Source of the DNA: Trichoplusia ni
Lineage: Eukaryota; Arthropoda; Insecta; Lepidoptera; Noctuidae
Assembly (NCBI RefSeq): GCF_003590095.1
Contig: NC_039505.1
Location: 1-64,000 of the forward strand
Direction: 5' to 3'
DNA length: 64,000 bases
This document shows positions 51,377 to 63,336 of the stretch, piece after piece (the first letter of the stretch is position 1; each line of letters opens with the position of its first letter). Both the position numbers and the translations under genes were made by a program. The notes beneath the pieces are model-generated. The model had not been told where the DNA came from. It did no database searches and saw nothing but the letters and a program-made list of their open reading frames with translations.

Positions 51377-54077
51377 TAGCGAACCGAAGTTTGAAGGTTC
51401 TCGTGACGTTGCACTTAGACGATTTCACGCAATAGAACGTAGGCTGTCTCGTGACCCTGACTTAGAAAAGGAATACGCAAATTTTATGACAGATTACTTG
51501 GACGCCGGTCATATGTCTTTGGTTCCTGGGAATGAACTCAGTCAAGGGAAATATTATATTCCTCATCATTGCGTCTTGCGTCCTGACTCTGCTACCACCC
51601 GTCTCCGCGTTGTCTTTGACGCGTCGGCCAAGGATGCCCACTCTCGGTCTTTAAACGACACTCAACTAATCGGTCCCAAGTTACAACTGAACATTTTAGA
51701 AATTCTATTGCGATTTAGGGTACATAATATTGTTTTTATGGCTGACGTTCGACAAATGTACCGTCAAATTCTTATTTCCCAAGCCGATCGTGACTACCAG
51801 CGCATTTTTTGGAGAACTACTCCTACAGAATGTCTTCAAGAATACCGTTTGAATACTGTAACATATGGCGTTTCATCTTCACCCTTTCTTGCGTGTCGTA
51901 CTCTGCGACAGCTTGCCGAGGACGAGGGCAATCAGTATCCCATCGCAAAGGGAATCATTCTGTTTGACGTATATATCGACGACGTGGCCAGTAGTTCCGA
52001 CACGTTAGAACACGCCCAACAGGCAAAGGACCAACTAATCACCTTGTTCAAATTAGGTGGCTTCCATCTCAGGAAGTGGGTGTCTAACAATGCGCAACTT
52101 CTGCTTGACCTCCCTATTGAAGATCGTCTCACTGGTTCTGTCTCTCTCGATAACTATGAAACTAAAATTTTAAAATTTCTGGGCCTAAAATGGGATCCTC
52201 ACACAGATGCATTTCTTTTCGAAATCCAACCTCTCGACCGGCCTTGTACCAAACGATCGATTGTCAGCGAACTAGCTAGAGTGTTCGACCCTCTAGGATT
52301 TTTGTCTCCCATTACAATTCAAATCAAAACCTATATCCAGAAACTTTGGATCCTTGGTATCGGATGGGATCAAACACCGCCTGATGAGGTCATTGGTATG
52401 TGGAATACTTACAAGGTTCAATTATCACAGTTATCTCAAGTTCGAATTCCTCGCAGGTTAATTTGTTCTGATGTCAAATCGTTCGAGCTTAACAGTTCCG
52501 AGGTATTGTATGGTGCGATAATATATTTTCGGGTTACTAACGGCAGCGACAAGGTCACAACGTATCTGGTCTGTTCTAAGGCTAGTGTAACACCTCTTAA
52601 ACGAATTTCATTGCCTCGACTGGAGCTCTGTGCCGCAGTTCTTCTATCAGAACTTTATAAATTTGTTCGTGACACTTACCTTGATCGCATTACGATTAAT
52701 GATGTCTATCTGTGGTCAGACTCGTCGGTAGTTCTTTCATGGTTGCGAGCCCATTCTTCCCGCTGGGTAACATTCGTCGCCAACAGAGTCAGTCAAATCC
52801 AAGATCTTACTGCAACTGCGTGCTGGCGCCATGTACCTTCAGGAGATAACCCTGCGGACGTTTGCTCTCGTGGGCAATTACCCAGTGAGATCGTAAACAA
52901 CTCCTTATGGTGGGCGGGCCCTGATTGGCTACGTAGGGATCACTGTTCCTGGCCTTCTATCCCTGATACTGCCTCTCACGAGGATGAAGTACTCGTTAAA
53001 TCCGAAGAACGCAAGTGTGTAGTCTTATTAACCGATCAACTTGATAAAACCTTACCTGACGGATCCATCATCGAGATGTTATTAAATCGTTTCTCTTCAT
53101 TGTCTAAGTTGGTAAATGTTCTCACGTACGTATATCGCTTTATCGATAATACTCGACATCCCAATCAGGTGAATCGAAAACGATTTCTTAATAACGTTGA
53201 ACGTCATCACACTCTTATAAAAATAATTAAACATGTACAACATACCACTTTTCTCGAAGAAATCTTTCATCTGCAATCAAAAAAACCCTTATCAAAACCT
53301 TTTCGCAAGTTAAATCCGTTCCTTGATGATCAGGGAGTACTCAGGGTGGGCGGTAGGATTTCGCGATCAGGTCTCGAATATGAGCAAAAGCACCCCGCCT
53401 TCTTACCTTCTGACCATCCTTTTACTTACTTGGTCATCGACTTTATTCATCGCAGTTATTTACACCCAGGTATCAACACTACACATTTTCTACTACTTCA
53501 ACAATTCTGGATCATTGCTGCAAAACGCGTTATTCGTCGCCACTTGTCCAAGTGTATTCAATGTTTTCGAACAAATCCTCAGCCATTACAACCTTTTATG
53601 AGCGATCTTCCCTCTTATCGCGTCAATCAAGTTAAACCATTTTCCGTGGTCGGTGTCGATCTAGGCAGGCCGTTCCGTATTAAACTCGGTTCACATAGAG
53701 GCGCGAAAATGGATAAGGCGTATTTGTGCTTGTTTGTTTGCCTGGCGACCAAGGCGGTGTATTTAGAAGTCGTATCGACGTTAACAACTGAAGGGTTTAT
53801 TGCTGCTTTGCGCCGATTTGTAGGAAGACGCGGTCGGTGCAACGTAATTCACGCGGATTGTGGCACTAATTTTGTTGGTGCAAAAAACCAGCTCTCAATT
53901 TTAATGGAACAGGCAACGAATACAGAAAAAATCGAATTTCAGTTCAACCCTCCCGGCGCACCGCACTTTGACGGCGTCTGGGAGATTCAGATTAAAGCCG
54001 CAAAATCTCATTTGCTTCGGGTTGTGGGTGATCAGGTTTTGACTTTTGAGGAACTAACCACTCTTTTGTTCAAATAG
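51159..54077 (+). pseudogene. pol: Pao-2 RT, RNase H and integrase (main part)
   Basis: 972 codons open. KYYIPHHCVLRPDSATTRLR and RVVFDASAK, then VFMADVRQMYRQI (catalytic Asp), DVYIDDVASSS (YIDD), RNase H with LWSDSSVVLSWL, integrase with a zinc region (SYLHPGINTTHFL, CIQCFRTNP), VGVDLGRPF and IHADCGTNFVG, and FDGVWEIQIKAAK with the Glu. In the RNase H first motif the usual TDAS is replaced by LNSSEVLYG, so that active site may be damaged. A 1-base shift at about 54075 ends the frame. Confidence 0.88.
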
Positions 54078-54529
54078 AAGCCATCTTAAACTCAAGGCCA
54101 CTTTGCCCTATTAGTTCTTATTCAAACGACCTGACGTGTCTCACTCCGGGTCATTTTCTCACTTTAGAACCTTTGACAGCCGTTCCCGATGAAGATCTTT
54201 CTAACGTAAACCTAAATCGGCTTCACCGATGGCAGCTGCTCCAATATTTTCAACAGAGTTTTTGGTCCAGATGGAAATCAGAATACTTAAATTCTTTAAC
54301 GCAACGAGCCAAATGGACGAAACACTCTAAACCGTTACAGATAGGTTCTATGGTAATCATTAAAGACGATAATCGTGCACCATTGCATTGGACACTTGCA
54401 CGAGTTGTAAACCTCCAGGTGGGTGCTGATGGGATAGCTCGGAGTGCATTGGTTCAAAATGCTGACAAACAAATTATAAATCGACCTTTAGTTAAACTGT
54501 GTCCCTTGCCTATAGAGGACTCTGCTTAG
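54078..54529 (+). pseudogene. pol: Pao-2 integrase C-terminus
   Basis: It continues the previous gene in another frame: a block with ILNSRPLCPIS-like sequence, then LNRLHRWQLLQYFQQSFWSR (shown to 20), GSMVIIKDDNRAPLHWTLAR and a stop at 54529. This is the usual C-terminal domain of Pao integrases that reads DD.. PL.W.L.R. The frameshift near 54075 makes it a remnant. Confidence 0.85.
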
Positions 54530-54681
54530 CTGTTCTAATCATATTAACCGAACTTTCAACCCTTATCCAAAATTTTATTTAATTCTTTATTTAATTCTCT
54601 TTAGTTTTAGTATTCAACCTTTCGTCAACTAATTTTTTGTCTTTTAACCAGAAAATACCATAGGCATTTTGGTGGGCGGGA

Positions 54682-55180
54682 TGTTTCGTTTCCATAAAAG
54701 AAAAAACAAAACGTAATTTAATCAGACCAATTTAGTTTCTTTTTTTATCGTTGTTCTGCTATCCTGCGGCAGCAGTATCGAAACGCCAATCTGTTGGTTG
54801 TTCATGTACGCACGAAACCAATCAAATTCGACGGCATGACTCGCGCGAAGTTCGTTAGAGTCGCCAACGCCTCCTAGCGTCAGTTTTCAAAAAAAGGAAG
54901 CGCGCGCGCGGCATGGTACGATATCGCGGCTCAACTAAAACCGATTACACCTCCTATTAAAACCGTGTGAAATCATCAACCAGTAGCCTTCATCATCTCA
55001 GGATCACCAACGGAGTGGAAGCTCATCGACTAGTGCAGGTCGCAGCCCAGGATTCACGAGGTACGTGCGTGCATTCAGTGCATTGTATCTTTACTGTAGC
55101 CTGTCTAGGATCTCGCAGAACAACAAATAATTAACGTGTATTTTATCGTAAGACCACCTCCTGGTGTCCCCAGAGTGGCA
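54682..55180 (+). repeat. 3' LTR of Pao-2 (right edge uncertain)
   Basis: Begins TGTTTCGTTTCC after the polypurine-like tract. It contains GC-rich GCGCGCGCGGCATGG and AATAAT/AATTAACG signals near 55125-55135. The second LTR is absent from the window, so the end near 55180-55197 is a guess. Confidence 0.5.
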
Positions 55181-55274
55181 TCCGCATCACAATTTCATTT
55201 CGGCTGGTGCGAGTTGCTACAAACATACTCTACCACTATCGGCTGCGAGGCGCACCCGCCGAGCGACCAGCCAC

Positions 55275-55385
55275 CATTGGGCATTCTATTCCATAATATG
55301 TGTCTCTCACGCATTCTGTCCCACGACGCGAATGCGCATGCATGAGAGAAGGAGTGGGATAGAATGCCCAATAATATACTACTAC
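55275..55385 (-). repeat. Second copy of the hairpin repeat of 19752-19862
   Basis: In reverse orientation it shares TATATTATTGGGCATTCT, CATGCATGCGCATTCGCGTC and GTGGGACAGAATGC with the first copy, with a few changes. The shared border word AGTAGTATATTATTGGG marks one end of this small family. The stretch 55181-55525 holds nothing else recognised. Confidence 0.7.
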
Positions 55386-55525
55386 TGGCCAGTTTCGTCA
55401 TTCTTGATATTGATGTCACTTCCTTCAGCTCCAATAACAGTATGAGGTGTTGGATTGAAATCGGGTGTAAGTTTATTTTTTTTATGATTTTTTACATATA
55501 CCTATTTCTTATTCTCTATCCACGG

Positions 55526-56414
55526 CTATTCTCTTCCTATCTTCATTTGATTTACTTTTTCTTTTACTGCTTTATCTCGGTCTCTAATTTCTGAATCGTA
55601 ATAATTATTTTCAAGATCAGTTAGAAAAGGTAATTTGTCTCTAAATTGTCTTCCATAAAAAAGCTCGGATGGTGATTTGCCTGTGGAAGGATGAGGAATA
55701 CTATTGTGCATTATTAGGTATTTTAACAAATCATCTTTCCAGTCTGATTTCTCACATTGACTGATTTTTAGGCGTTTAAGAATGTCTCTCAACTTCGCCA
55801 TTTTGTGGAGGCCAATATGGAATTGTGTTTTTTTAACGTGTGATTCCTTGTTCAGTACAAAATGCTTTAAACTCTTGGCTGCAGAATTGTCTACCGTTAT
55901 CGGCAGTAATACTGGCAGGATTCCCGGTACGTGATTTTTTTTTTTTTAACACAATTATTGTGTCTTGTGTAGAAATTGATTTCATGATCTCGATTTCTTT
56001 ATATTGACTAAAATAGTCAATAATTACAAAGAGATAATGTCCACTTGGTAATGGACCCAGGAAATCAATGGTAGTATCCACCCAGGCTTTTAAAGGCAGT
56101 TCACGCCTCTTCATGGGTACTGGTGCATTTGGAGCCGAAACTTAGGTACACCCTTTACAGTTTTTCACTGCATTTTCAGCGTCCTTGTCAATTTTCGGCC
56201 ACCATACCTTGGTGCGCAATCTAGTCTTCATATTAACAATGCCTGGGTGACCCTCATGGGCCGCTACTAAGACTTGTTTTCTCAACCCGGAAAGAATTAC
56301 TATCTTTGTGCCTCTTAACAAAAGATCATCATGTATCCATAGTTCATGCTGGAATAATTTGTAGTTAATAATAATAATAATATAATAATATAGTTGTTTA
56401 CTGAAACATCCCAT
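55526..56414 (-). pseudogene. Gypsy-3 integrase remnant
   Basis: Three pieces in shifting frames: the zinc domain at 56414-56142 (HEGHPGIVNMKTRLR, CKGCT), the catalytic core at 56114-55833 (TIDFLGPLPSGHYLF with the first Asp, SITADNGRQF with the second) and the C-terminal half at 55801-55526 (HPSTGKSPSELFYGRQ). The catalytic Glu region (usually NG..ER) falls in the break near 55810-55830 and is not seen. An A/T run near 55930-55945 (KKKK) looks like slippage. It integrates cDNA when intact. Confidence 0.8.
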
Positions 56415-56597
56415 TTATTGTATATCATCTTTTGATGCGTCTACAATACTTTTAAGAGATATTGCTACTGGTCTTGCATAGTACACAATTTCGTTAATAT
56501 GATTTTCATCTTCTAAAGGACTTGTTGCTGAGACCGTACTCCTACATAATCGAGATAATGGATCTGCTATATTTGATTTGCCCGGCTTATAAATTAC

Positions 56598-58056
56598 TTA
56601 ATAATCGTAAGTTTGCAACCGGAGTACCCAGCGCTCGATTCGTGCACAAGGCTTGGAAGTCGTGCCAAATATGACTTCGAGAGGTTTATGGTCCGTGACA
56701 AATTCGAACTTCTTTCCATATAAATACATGTGAAAGTGCTCGATTGCCCACACCAAGGCCAAGGCCTCTTTTTCGGTCTGGCAATATCGTTTCTCTACAT
56801 CAGACAAACTTTTATTGCCAAAAGCAATAATACGAGGGTCACTTTTGTCGTACTAAATTAGTACTGCGCCTAATTCTTCAGGGCTCGCATCTGCGAAAAC
56901 CTGGGTACGATCTCTTGGATCATAGTACCCAAGAGTGGGTATCTTAGAGAGACATTTCTTTAATTCGTTATACGCTATTGTTTGGGGTGTTTTCTAGAAC
57001 GCCGTGATATTGGCATTCTTATACACCTGTTGTCGAAGCAACTGACGAATTGGTTCTGTTAAGGTCCACAAGTTAGGAATCCACTTTCCAACAAAATTTA
57101 TTAATCCTAGGAAACTTTGAATTTCTTCGATGGTTTCCGGTGGTCTAAATGTCTCGATAGCTTTAATGTATTTATCGAGAGATCTTATTCCCGATGATGA
57201 AAGTTCGTGGCCCAAATTGAATGGATTTAGCATTAAAACACACTTACTTTCATTCAGTAAAATATTGTTGTTTCCGAGCACTGAAAACGTGTTGAAGCCT
57301 AGCTTGGCTTTCCTCCATATCACGCCCAAAAACAACTATGTCGTCTATAAAATTTACAACACCTTCACATGGCAGTAACATTTTTTCCATTATTTTTTGG
57401 AAATGTTCCGGCGCACATGAAATACCGATCATAAGTCGTTTGTACCGGTAAAGACCCTTACTAGTAATAAATGTGGTAATTTCTCTACTATTTTCTGTCA
57501 ATTGAACGTGATGAAAAGCATTTTTAATATCTAATTTCGAGAAAAACTTTGCATTACAAAATTTTGGAATAAGTTGTTCCATGGTAGGCAATGGATAATT
57601 TTTTCGAATAACTGCTTTATTGGCGATCCGCATATCGAAAAAAATACGAACATCATCATCAGGCTTCAGGACCGGCACCATCGGAGAAACCCAAGAACAA
57701 GATTTATTTACTGGTTCAATTATGTCCATTTGTACCAATTCATCTATCTTCTTGTTTATTTTAGATTCCAAAGGAATAGGAACACGTCGGTAAGGTTGAC
57801 AAACGGGGCGAACTGTTTTATCAATAGAAATTTCTAACTGGACATCTTTGAACTTGGGGCATTGTCTTTGCTCGACAGAATTAATCCCAAGACCTAACCT
57901 CAGTATATTGAGGGAAATGGCAGTTTCTTTTTCTAAAAGGCTCCTTGACCCATTTTTAATTACATAAAATTTTGTAATTAATGATTTAGAACCAGCCTTT
58001 ATCAGAGCATCAAATGAGCCCAGTACTTTTAGTGGCTCTTTAGCACCATATGCCAA
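56598..58056 (-). pseudogene. pol: Gypsy-3 reverse transcriptase/RNase H remnant
   Basis: 58056-57250 carries the RT palm: RPVCQPYRRVPIPLE, SPMVPVLKPDDDVR, FFSKLDIKNAFHHVQL (catalytic Asp) and VVNFIDDIVVFG (FIDD). 57335-56994 gives the thumb (LLNESKCVLMLN..., FLGLINFVGKWIP). 56807-56598 gives RNase H (KRYCQTEKEALALVWAIEHF, EFVTDHKPLEVIF). Frame breaks at about 57300 and 56820-56990. Broken but all main motifs remain. Confidence 0.85.
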
Positions 58057-58170
58057 GAACGTTTTATCTCAACACCTTTGCTGGTTTGAAACTTTTACTT
58101 TCGACTGCTTCATTTGTGCCCAAGTCCTGTCACCTATAACGTTGGAGTTGCTACCAGAATCTTTTATATA
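58056..58170 (-). pseudogene. Gypsy-3 protease fragment, cut by the element at 58173
   Basis: The minus-strand translation of 58060-58165 includes KDSGSNSNVIGDRTW, the aspartic protease active-site block DSGSxxNVI of K02A2.6-type elements. It stops at the TA where the Tc1/mariner-like element begins. The remainder of protease and Gag is not found immediately beyond that element. Confidence 0.65.
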
Positions 58171-58172
58171 TA

Positions 58173-59700
58173 CAGGGTTATTGGTAAAACATTAACAACC
58201 TCTCAGGACTATATTTCTAACATCATAAGCAACAACTTTTGTTCTATGACTTTTAATAATTCATCAGATTTTAGTTCACCAGACTTTCTTACAAAAATAG
58301 TAATATTATAAATTGAACGCTCTAAATGTTTCGAAATCTACACGCACCAAAAAATCGCTAGTTATAGGTAAATAAACTGTGCGTCTAGTGCAATTGACAG
58401 GGGCAGGGAGCGGGGGACGGGGGCGGGGATGCTAGACCTTGACCCATTTCTATTTTCTATGCGCCCGGGCGGCCGTCAGTGTTCGCTTTGATGCGCCGGC
58501 GTCGCGTCATAAGTGTCCTTCGTGCGAAATTCTTAAGTGCAAAGTGAGACGTAATTATCAGTGCGCGATGTCACAATATCAATATTCTAATGTCGAGTAC
58601 ACTGAAATGGTCCGAATACTCGCTAGGTGTAACGACAATGTTTCGGAAGCCTGTCGCCAATATGCGATACAATTCCCGAACGTGCCTACACCTAGCCGAG
58701 TAACAATGTTAGCTGCTACACAGCGGTTACGTGATTACGGGCAATTCCGGAGTGCCTTGAGGGATAGTGGTCGTCCACCGAGGCACACAGTGCGTGAAGA
58801 AGAAGACATATTGGAATTCTTCGAATTAAATCCAGCAGCAAGTACCAATGACGCAGCTCGGCGGTTTAATGTCACACAATACTTCGCGTGGAGTGTCATT
58901 CACGGTGAAGGAAAATATCCTTTCCACCCTCATCGTGCACAGGAGCTCACTGAAGCGGAAAACCCGCACGAGTTGCTTTTTGCAATTGGTATTTAAATGA
59001 ACGGCCTACAATATTATGGACTGACGAGGCTACATTTGGCAGAGTGGGGTTATTTAATACCAGAAATGAAGATTTATGGTGTTACGAAAACCCGCACGAA
59101 CCGAGACCTCATAATTATCAACACCGGTTTAGTGTGAATGTATGGGCGGGAATCGTGAATTCCACATTACTGGACTCTATCTTTTTGGATAGACTTAACA
59201 GTGAAACTTACGAACAATTTCTTACTGAAACACTACCGGTATTAGAAGAAGACATACCACTCGCCGATTTACGTGGTATGTACTTTCAACAAGACGGGGC
59301 ACCTGCGCACTATGCTCACCGAGTCAGAGACCTATTAAACAGGATGTATCCTGGTCGATGGATAGGACGTGGCGGGCCCCGCGCTTGGCCTCCGAGGTCA
59401 CCAGATATTACTCCTTTAGACTTTTATTTGTGGGGACATGTTAAGACGCTAGTGTACACAGGTCGTGCAATCACAAGCCGTGATATGTTAATAGAAAAAA
59501 ATATTTGGGCGTTTAATCAAATTAAAATGAACCCTGAAGTGTTATCGCGAGTAAATGAACAGGTTATTTTTAGGTGTGGACTATGTGTTGGTTGTGAAGG
59601 TGACTATTTTGAACGTTATGTGCGCGATACTCACCGACACCCGCGAGACTTGAACTTGAGAGGTAATATTAATTTGTAAATATTGATTTGAAATATCTAA
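58173..59700 (+). mobile_element. Tc1/mariner-like element, left end present, right end not found
   Basis: The left end CAGGGTTATTGGTAAAACAT follows the TA at 58171-58172, inside the Gypsy-3 protease. A transposase gene follows. The matching right inverted repeat was not seen between 59680 and 60120, so the right edge (about 59700) is only the end of coding. The MITE at 1534-1872 shares this left end. Confidence 0.75.
58568..59679 (+). pseudogene. Tc1/mariner-like transposase (DDxD), one frameshift
   Basis: The likely start is ATG 58568 (MSQYQYSNVEYTEMVRILAR). N-terminal DUF4817-like and HTH domains cover about 1-135. A one-base change in a T run near 58977-58982 shifts the frame, after which ILWTDEATFG (first Asp), MYFQQDGAPAHYA (second Asp) and PPRSPDITPLDFYLWG (third Asp) follow to the stop at 59679. 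It is of the same broad family as the transposase at 39147-40211 but clearly diverged. Cuts at TA. Confidence 0.85.
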
Positions 59701-60119
59701 TTATCATTAAATCAATTACTGTAAATATGCTGATTCCACTTTTTAAATACGCCTACATTTAAAAATAAAAATGGATGAATAGTACCAGTTTTAAGTTGAA
59801 GAATGTTCAACATAACTTTCGTCACATTGCATATGTAATTTAAGTACCTACATAGAATTTGTTCTTATTTTAGTTTTTAATGTAGCCAGTCCTAAGCCTG
59901 GATAAGTATGAAGGGAGAGTGGATTCAGTATTCGGTACCTACAAACAATTACTTTTATCAAGTGATAACCAGTTACAATTTTACAAGAAAAATACGTCAC
60001 ATACGGTACCTAGTTGATAGTTTATTTTTATTAAGGTGTTAGTACGTAGGTACTGTGTGAAAGATCAAGGTCATTCCCATGTAACAAATGTCCGATTGTA
60101 CCTAGGTATTATTTGGCTT
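59701..60119. other. AT-rich non-coding stretch
   Basis: No gene or transposon end recognised. It ends at the (TA)n run 60128-60158 that adjoins the LINE tail. Confidence 0.4.
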
Positions 60120-60124
60120 TTACG

Positions 60125-60164
<40 letters not shown>

Positions 60165-60415
60165 TATATTTTTATATTTTAACAAAAGATGAAAAGATAA
60201 TAAAAAGAGACAAACTATAATAAGATTACAATTACATAAATAAATATATACAATATAAATATAACACAACAGAAATTAAGATGACAGGTAGTGATCCTTT
60301 ACTCGTCTCTTAAATGTGGAAATAGATGAGGAATTCCGTATGTCAGGCGGCAGAGTTCCATAATCGAACTGCGTGCACGGTGATGGAGTAGGAGTAGAAG
60401 TCCGTGCTGTGGGGA
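60120..60415 (-). mobile_element. LINE 3'-end fragment inserted in Gypsy-3 gag
   Basis: Minus-strand translation gives HAVRLWNS then LPPDIRNSSSISTFKRRVKD, the usual last block of CR1/L2-type LINE polymerases, and a (TA)n-rich tail at 60128-60158. It joins the Gag frame at about 60415. Only the end of the LINE is present, so it was severely 5'-truncated. Confidence 0.65.
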
Positions 60416-60419
60416 TGCC

Positions 60420-60720
60420 TTTCAAATAAATAACTTTGCTTTGGAGAAAAATAATCATCTAATTTTTGAACCGCGATGTCATAAACTCCAGCCTCCTTAG
60501 GATCAGTAACGTGGGCGCCCGGTATATTGAAATATATGTCTTGTAATACCATGCCTCCAGAATGCAGTAATATTGCACGTTTTGTACTTTGGTCGAGGGT
60601 ATTGGTCGCTACAAAATAAATTCCTAGAGCTCTTTTCCATCTTTCCCAACGAGAGCCTAAGGAAACTGAATCGCCTTCACAATCAAATGGTTCTATTGTC
60701 GGTATCTGTGTTTGGGACAT
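60420..60720 (-). pseudogene. gag: Gypsy-3 Gag N-terminal fragment
   Basis: ATG at 60720 (MSQTQIPTIEPFDCEGDSVS). WERWKRALGIYFVAT and KRAILLHSGG, then VQKLDDYFSPKQSYLFERH, are typical of K02A2.6-type Gag. After about 100 codons the frame enters the LINE fragment. Matches the integrase type of Gypsy-3, so I assign it to the same element. Confidence 0.75.
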
Positions 60721-61222
60721 GTCGGACGATCTGCAATAGGACAGGGAAACCTTGTAAAATAAAGATAAATATTCTGATATTTTAATCACTATTACAGACG
60801 ATGAAAGAATTCATACTTTGGTATAGAATTTACAAACATATTCTTAATACACTATGTAACACCTTTTTTTTCTTTTTTTTACGGCGGGGGAATCCTCATG
60901 GACACCCGCCCTCCCGGGGGGGAGGACGGGTAGTGTCAGACTCTTACTGACTAAACCTAACCGCCGGGTGACGTCAGCCGCGTTTGATGCCGGCACGTGG
61001 TGTTACATAATATCACAACACTGTGCCGGCCGCGGGGATCCGCCGGCCGTTGAGTAGGGCCGGCGGCTCGCTTTCGCGTTGTTTGTGGAGGCCGACGTAT
61101 AAAGAGCGTCGGCCTCCTCGCCTCGTAATGGGGTCGCACCCGTCACACCGAAATGCGACCCCCCGTCGCGGGTCTGTTTTGACGGGCGATATGCACCCCC
61201 GTGCCTATCGCCCAGACCCTAG

Positions 61223-61530
61223 CTAGGGCGGCAAGTTGCGCTCGTGCGCAGCTCGTCGCCGCCCCATACGACGTCGGCGTATGGCGGGCGCGCTGGGATC
61301 TTCCTCCCGAGCGCGCTCCGCCGCCTCCTTCGCTGACATAACTGTCTCTGCGAAGGAGGCCAATGCATTCCACGCTGCGCGACTGCTGATCGATGCAGCC
61401 ACAACAGCCGGCAGCGCGGACAAGTCTATATTGCCAAGCGCCGCCAGAAGGTCGGAGCGTGGCTCGGCAAAAGCCGGACATACGGCCAGAGTATGGAGTA
61501 CAGAGTGGGATACGGACACCTTCCACTGTC
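61223..61530 (-). pseudogene. R1-like LINE ORF2 C-terminal segment
   Basis: SHSVLHTLAVCPAFAEPRSD then the acidic/basic tail KEAAERAREEDPSAPAIRRR and a stop at 61223. This is the usual H-C zinc-knuckle-like region and Arg-rich end of R1-type polymerases. It directly follows the RT palm segment, so about 200 residues of thumb/connection are missing at about 61525-61560. Confidence 0.7.
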
Positions 61531-61559
61531 AGGCACGCGTATTAGCCGGTAGTTTGTTG

Positions 61560-62600
61560 GGGGCTCCGGGGGCCGTGCAGCAAGAGCGCCTCGGTCTTCC
61601 CCAGAGCCACGTCAAGTCCAAGCATCCGGATGCGACCTACGACGAGTTGCGTGCCGCAGGTCGCACGCCGGATGCATTCCGCGGGGTCGGAACCCCGCGC
61701 CAAAACCAATGTGTCGTCCGCGTAGCAGACGACCCGCGTGCAGGGCAGGAGAGCGCCCCGAAGGGTCCAGTCATACCCGATGTTCCACAAGAGGGGCCCC
61801 AAGACAGACCCCTGTGGAACACCGCGTCCCGTCTCCCACCTCTGCGGGCCGCTTGGCCCCGCGAACGACACGTGTCGCCCGGACAGGTAGTCCGCCACGA
61901 CGCGCTGCAAATAAAGTGGCACCCCGTGGTATCGGAGCGCCGTCTCTATGCACTGATGCGGCAGCGAATTGAAGGCGTTGGCGATGTCTAATGAGACCGC
62001 CACCGCCACGCCCCCTCGTGCTACCGCATCCACGGCGAACTCCTGGACGACTTTGATGGCGTCCACCGTGGACCGCCTCGCCCTAAAGCCGTATTGGCAG
62101 TCCGACAGACTCGGACCAGTCCTTTCTAGATGCCGGACGATGCGGGCGGCGATGATGCGCTCAAAGAGCTTGCCCGCCTCGTCCAGTAGGACAATCGGCC
62201 TGTAGCCGGACGGCGAGTCTGCCGGTCGTCTCTCCTTTCGAAGAAGGACGAGCCGCCCCGTCTTCCATGTATCCGGGAATCTGCGCTCCTCCAAACAGGA
62301 GTTGAGCAGTCCCCGGAATCGACTTTCAAGAGGCCCCAGTGCCAGCGCAAGTGCGCGCGCCGACACTCCGTCGGGGCCCGGGGCAGTCTTCTTTGGGCGA
62401 AGGCAGGCGATGGACGCCTCCATTTCTCCCTCCGTGATGGCCTCCAGTGGCTCCGGCGCCTGAGGCGCGACCACCACTGGAGGCACTATATTTGTCCGTT
62501 CCGGGAAAAGGGACGAGACTACGGCGTGGAGCAGCTGGGGCTTCATGGTCTCCGTGATCGGGGGCCCGTTGGCGCGGAGCTTGTTCCGCGCTGCGGATCC
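61560..62600 (-). pseudogene. R1-like LINE ORF2 reverse transcriptase
   Basis: KKTAPGPDGVSARALALAL, GYRPIVLLDEAGKLFERII, VAVSLDIANAFNSLPH (catalytic Asp), GRGVPQGSVLGPLLWNIGYD and VVCYADDTLVLARG (YADD), LGLDVALGKTEALLLHG. The palm is intact for about 345 codons. A frameshift near 62585 separates it from the endonuclease linker (NRDPQRGT). It reverse transcribes from a nicked target. Confidence 0.88.
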
Positions 62601-63335
62601 CTGTTGAGTTCCTCCAGCATCTCCTGTCGTCCTTTTGCCTTGGCCTTTAGAATGGCCAGGCGGAGATTGCTCCTCGCCGTGCGGTAGGCCTCGTATAGCG
62701 AGGCCTCCCTCGTCTCGTCCCAACTTGGTCTTCCGGCGTGCCTGGAGCGGTAGCGGGTCAACCCCCGCTTGGCCCCAAAGCACGCCTCCCTGAGAGCTGC
62801 GATCTCGGGCGACCACCAGTAAACTGACCGGCGGTTCGGCCGCCGCCGGACGCGAGGCATCGCAGTGTCGCACACTAAGGTTAAGGTGCGACGGAATCGC
62901 TCTGCCTCGTCGTCAATTGAGCGGCCGGCCACTGCCGGCGTGCACCAATCTGCTACAATGGCCGCCTCGATCAGCAGCTCTCGATCCATCTTCTTTAGGG
63001 CCCATCGTGGGCTTCCCGAGTCCGGTGTAAAGCGCCGGATCTCGGGTCCCCCAGGAGTGGAAACGCTGAACCGTATGTATCGATGGTCCGATAGCGTCTC
63101 CACCTCCTCGACGCGCCAATCATGAACGCGCTTTGCAATAGACGGAGCGCAAAACGACACGTCGACGATGGACCCTCCGTTCTGCCGTACGCAGGTTTGG
63201 ACCCTACCCCTATTCAGGGCCTCGAGCTCGGCCATAAATGACTCGAACTCTGCCAGACCCCTGTTCGGCGAGAAGTAGACCCCTACGACTGCGTACGGCC
63301 CCCAAACAACTGCAACATATCCCGATCCCCTGCGG
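62543..63335 (-). pseudogene. R1-like LINE ORF2 endonuclease (C-terminal part) and linker
   Basis: From the inversion edge the frame reads RRGSGYVAVVWGPYAVVGVY then FSPNRGLAEFESFMAELEAL, and next NRGRVQTCVRQNGGSIVDVS and EEVETLSDHRYIRFSV (catalytic Ser-Asp-His). The part that should hold the GDFN-type motif between FMAELEAL and NRGRVQT is missing (in-frame deletion at about 63230). The Arg-rich linker follows. A nick-making enzyme that cannot work here. Confidence 0.8.
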
Positions 63336-63336
63336 A

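Larger units (their letters stand above)
49930..55180 (+). mobile_element. Pao-2: 5'-truncated BEL/Pao retrotransposon
   Basis: Gag is already open at about 49945. Pro, RT, RNase H and integrase follow in shifted frames to 54529. A GGTGGGCGGGATG polypurine-like tract at 54671-54683 leads into a 3' LTR that begins TGTTTCG at 54682. No 5' LTR is present: the left end abuts the viral gene at about 49930. Right edge uncertain (about 55180). Confidence 0.85.
55526..60720 (-). mobile_element. Gypsy-3: K02A2.6/Mag-like Ty3/Gypsy, fragmented
   Basis: Minus-strand pieces: Gag start (60720-60420), protease (58170-58056), RT/RNase H (58056-56598), integrase (56414-55526). Between Gag and protease lie a LINE tail and a Tc1/mariner-like element, and the rest of Gag is missing. 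The K02A2.6-type integrase (GPLPSGHYLFVIIDYFSQY) points to the Mag lineage. LTRs are not identified; the sequence 60721-60865 could be a 5' LTR remnant. Confidence 0.8.

Noticed and set aside
61236..61991. A long GC-rich plus-strand ORF
   Set aside because: Antisense to the R1-like ORF2, whose motifs are clear on the minus strand; GC-rich DNA gives long antisense frames. The same applies to the plus-strand frames at 62865-63125 and 61969-62205.
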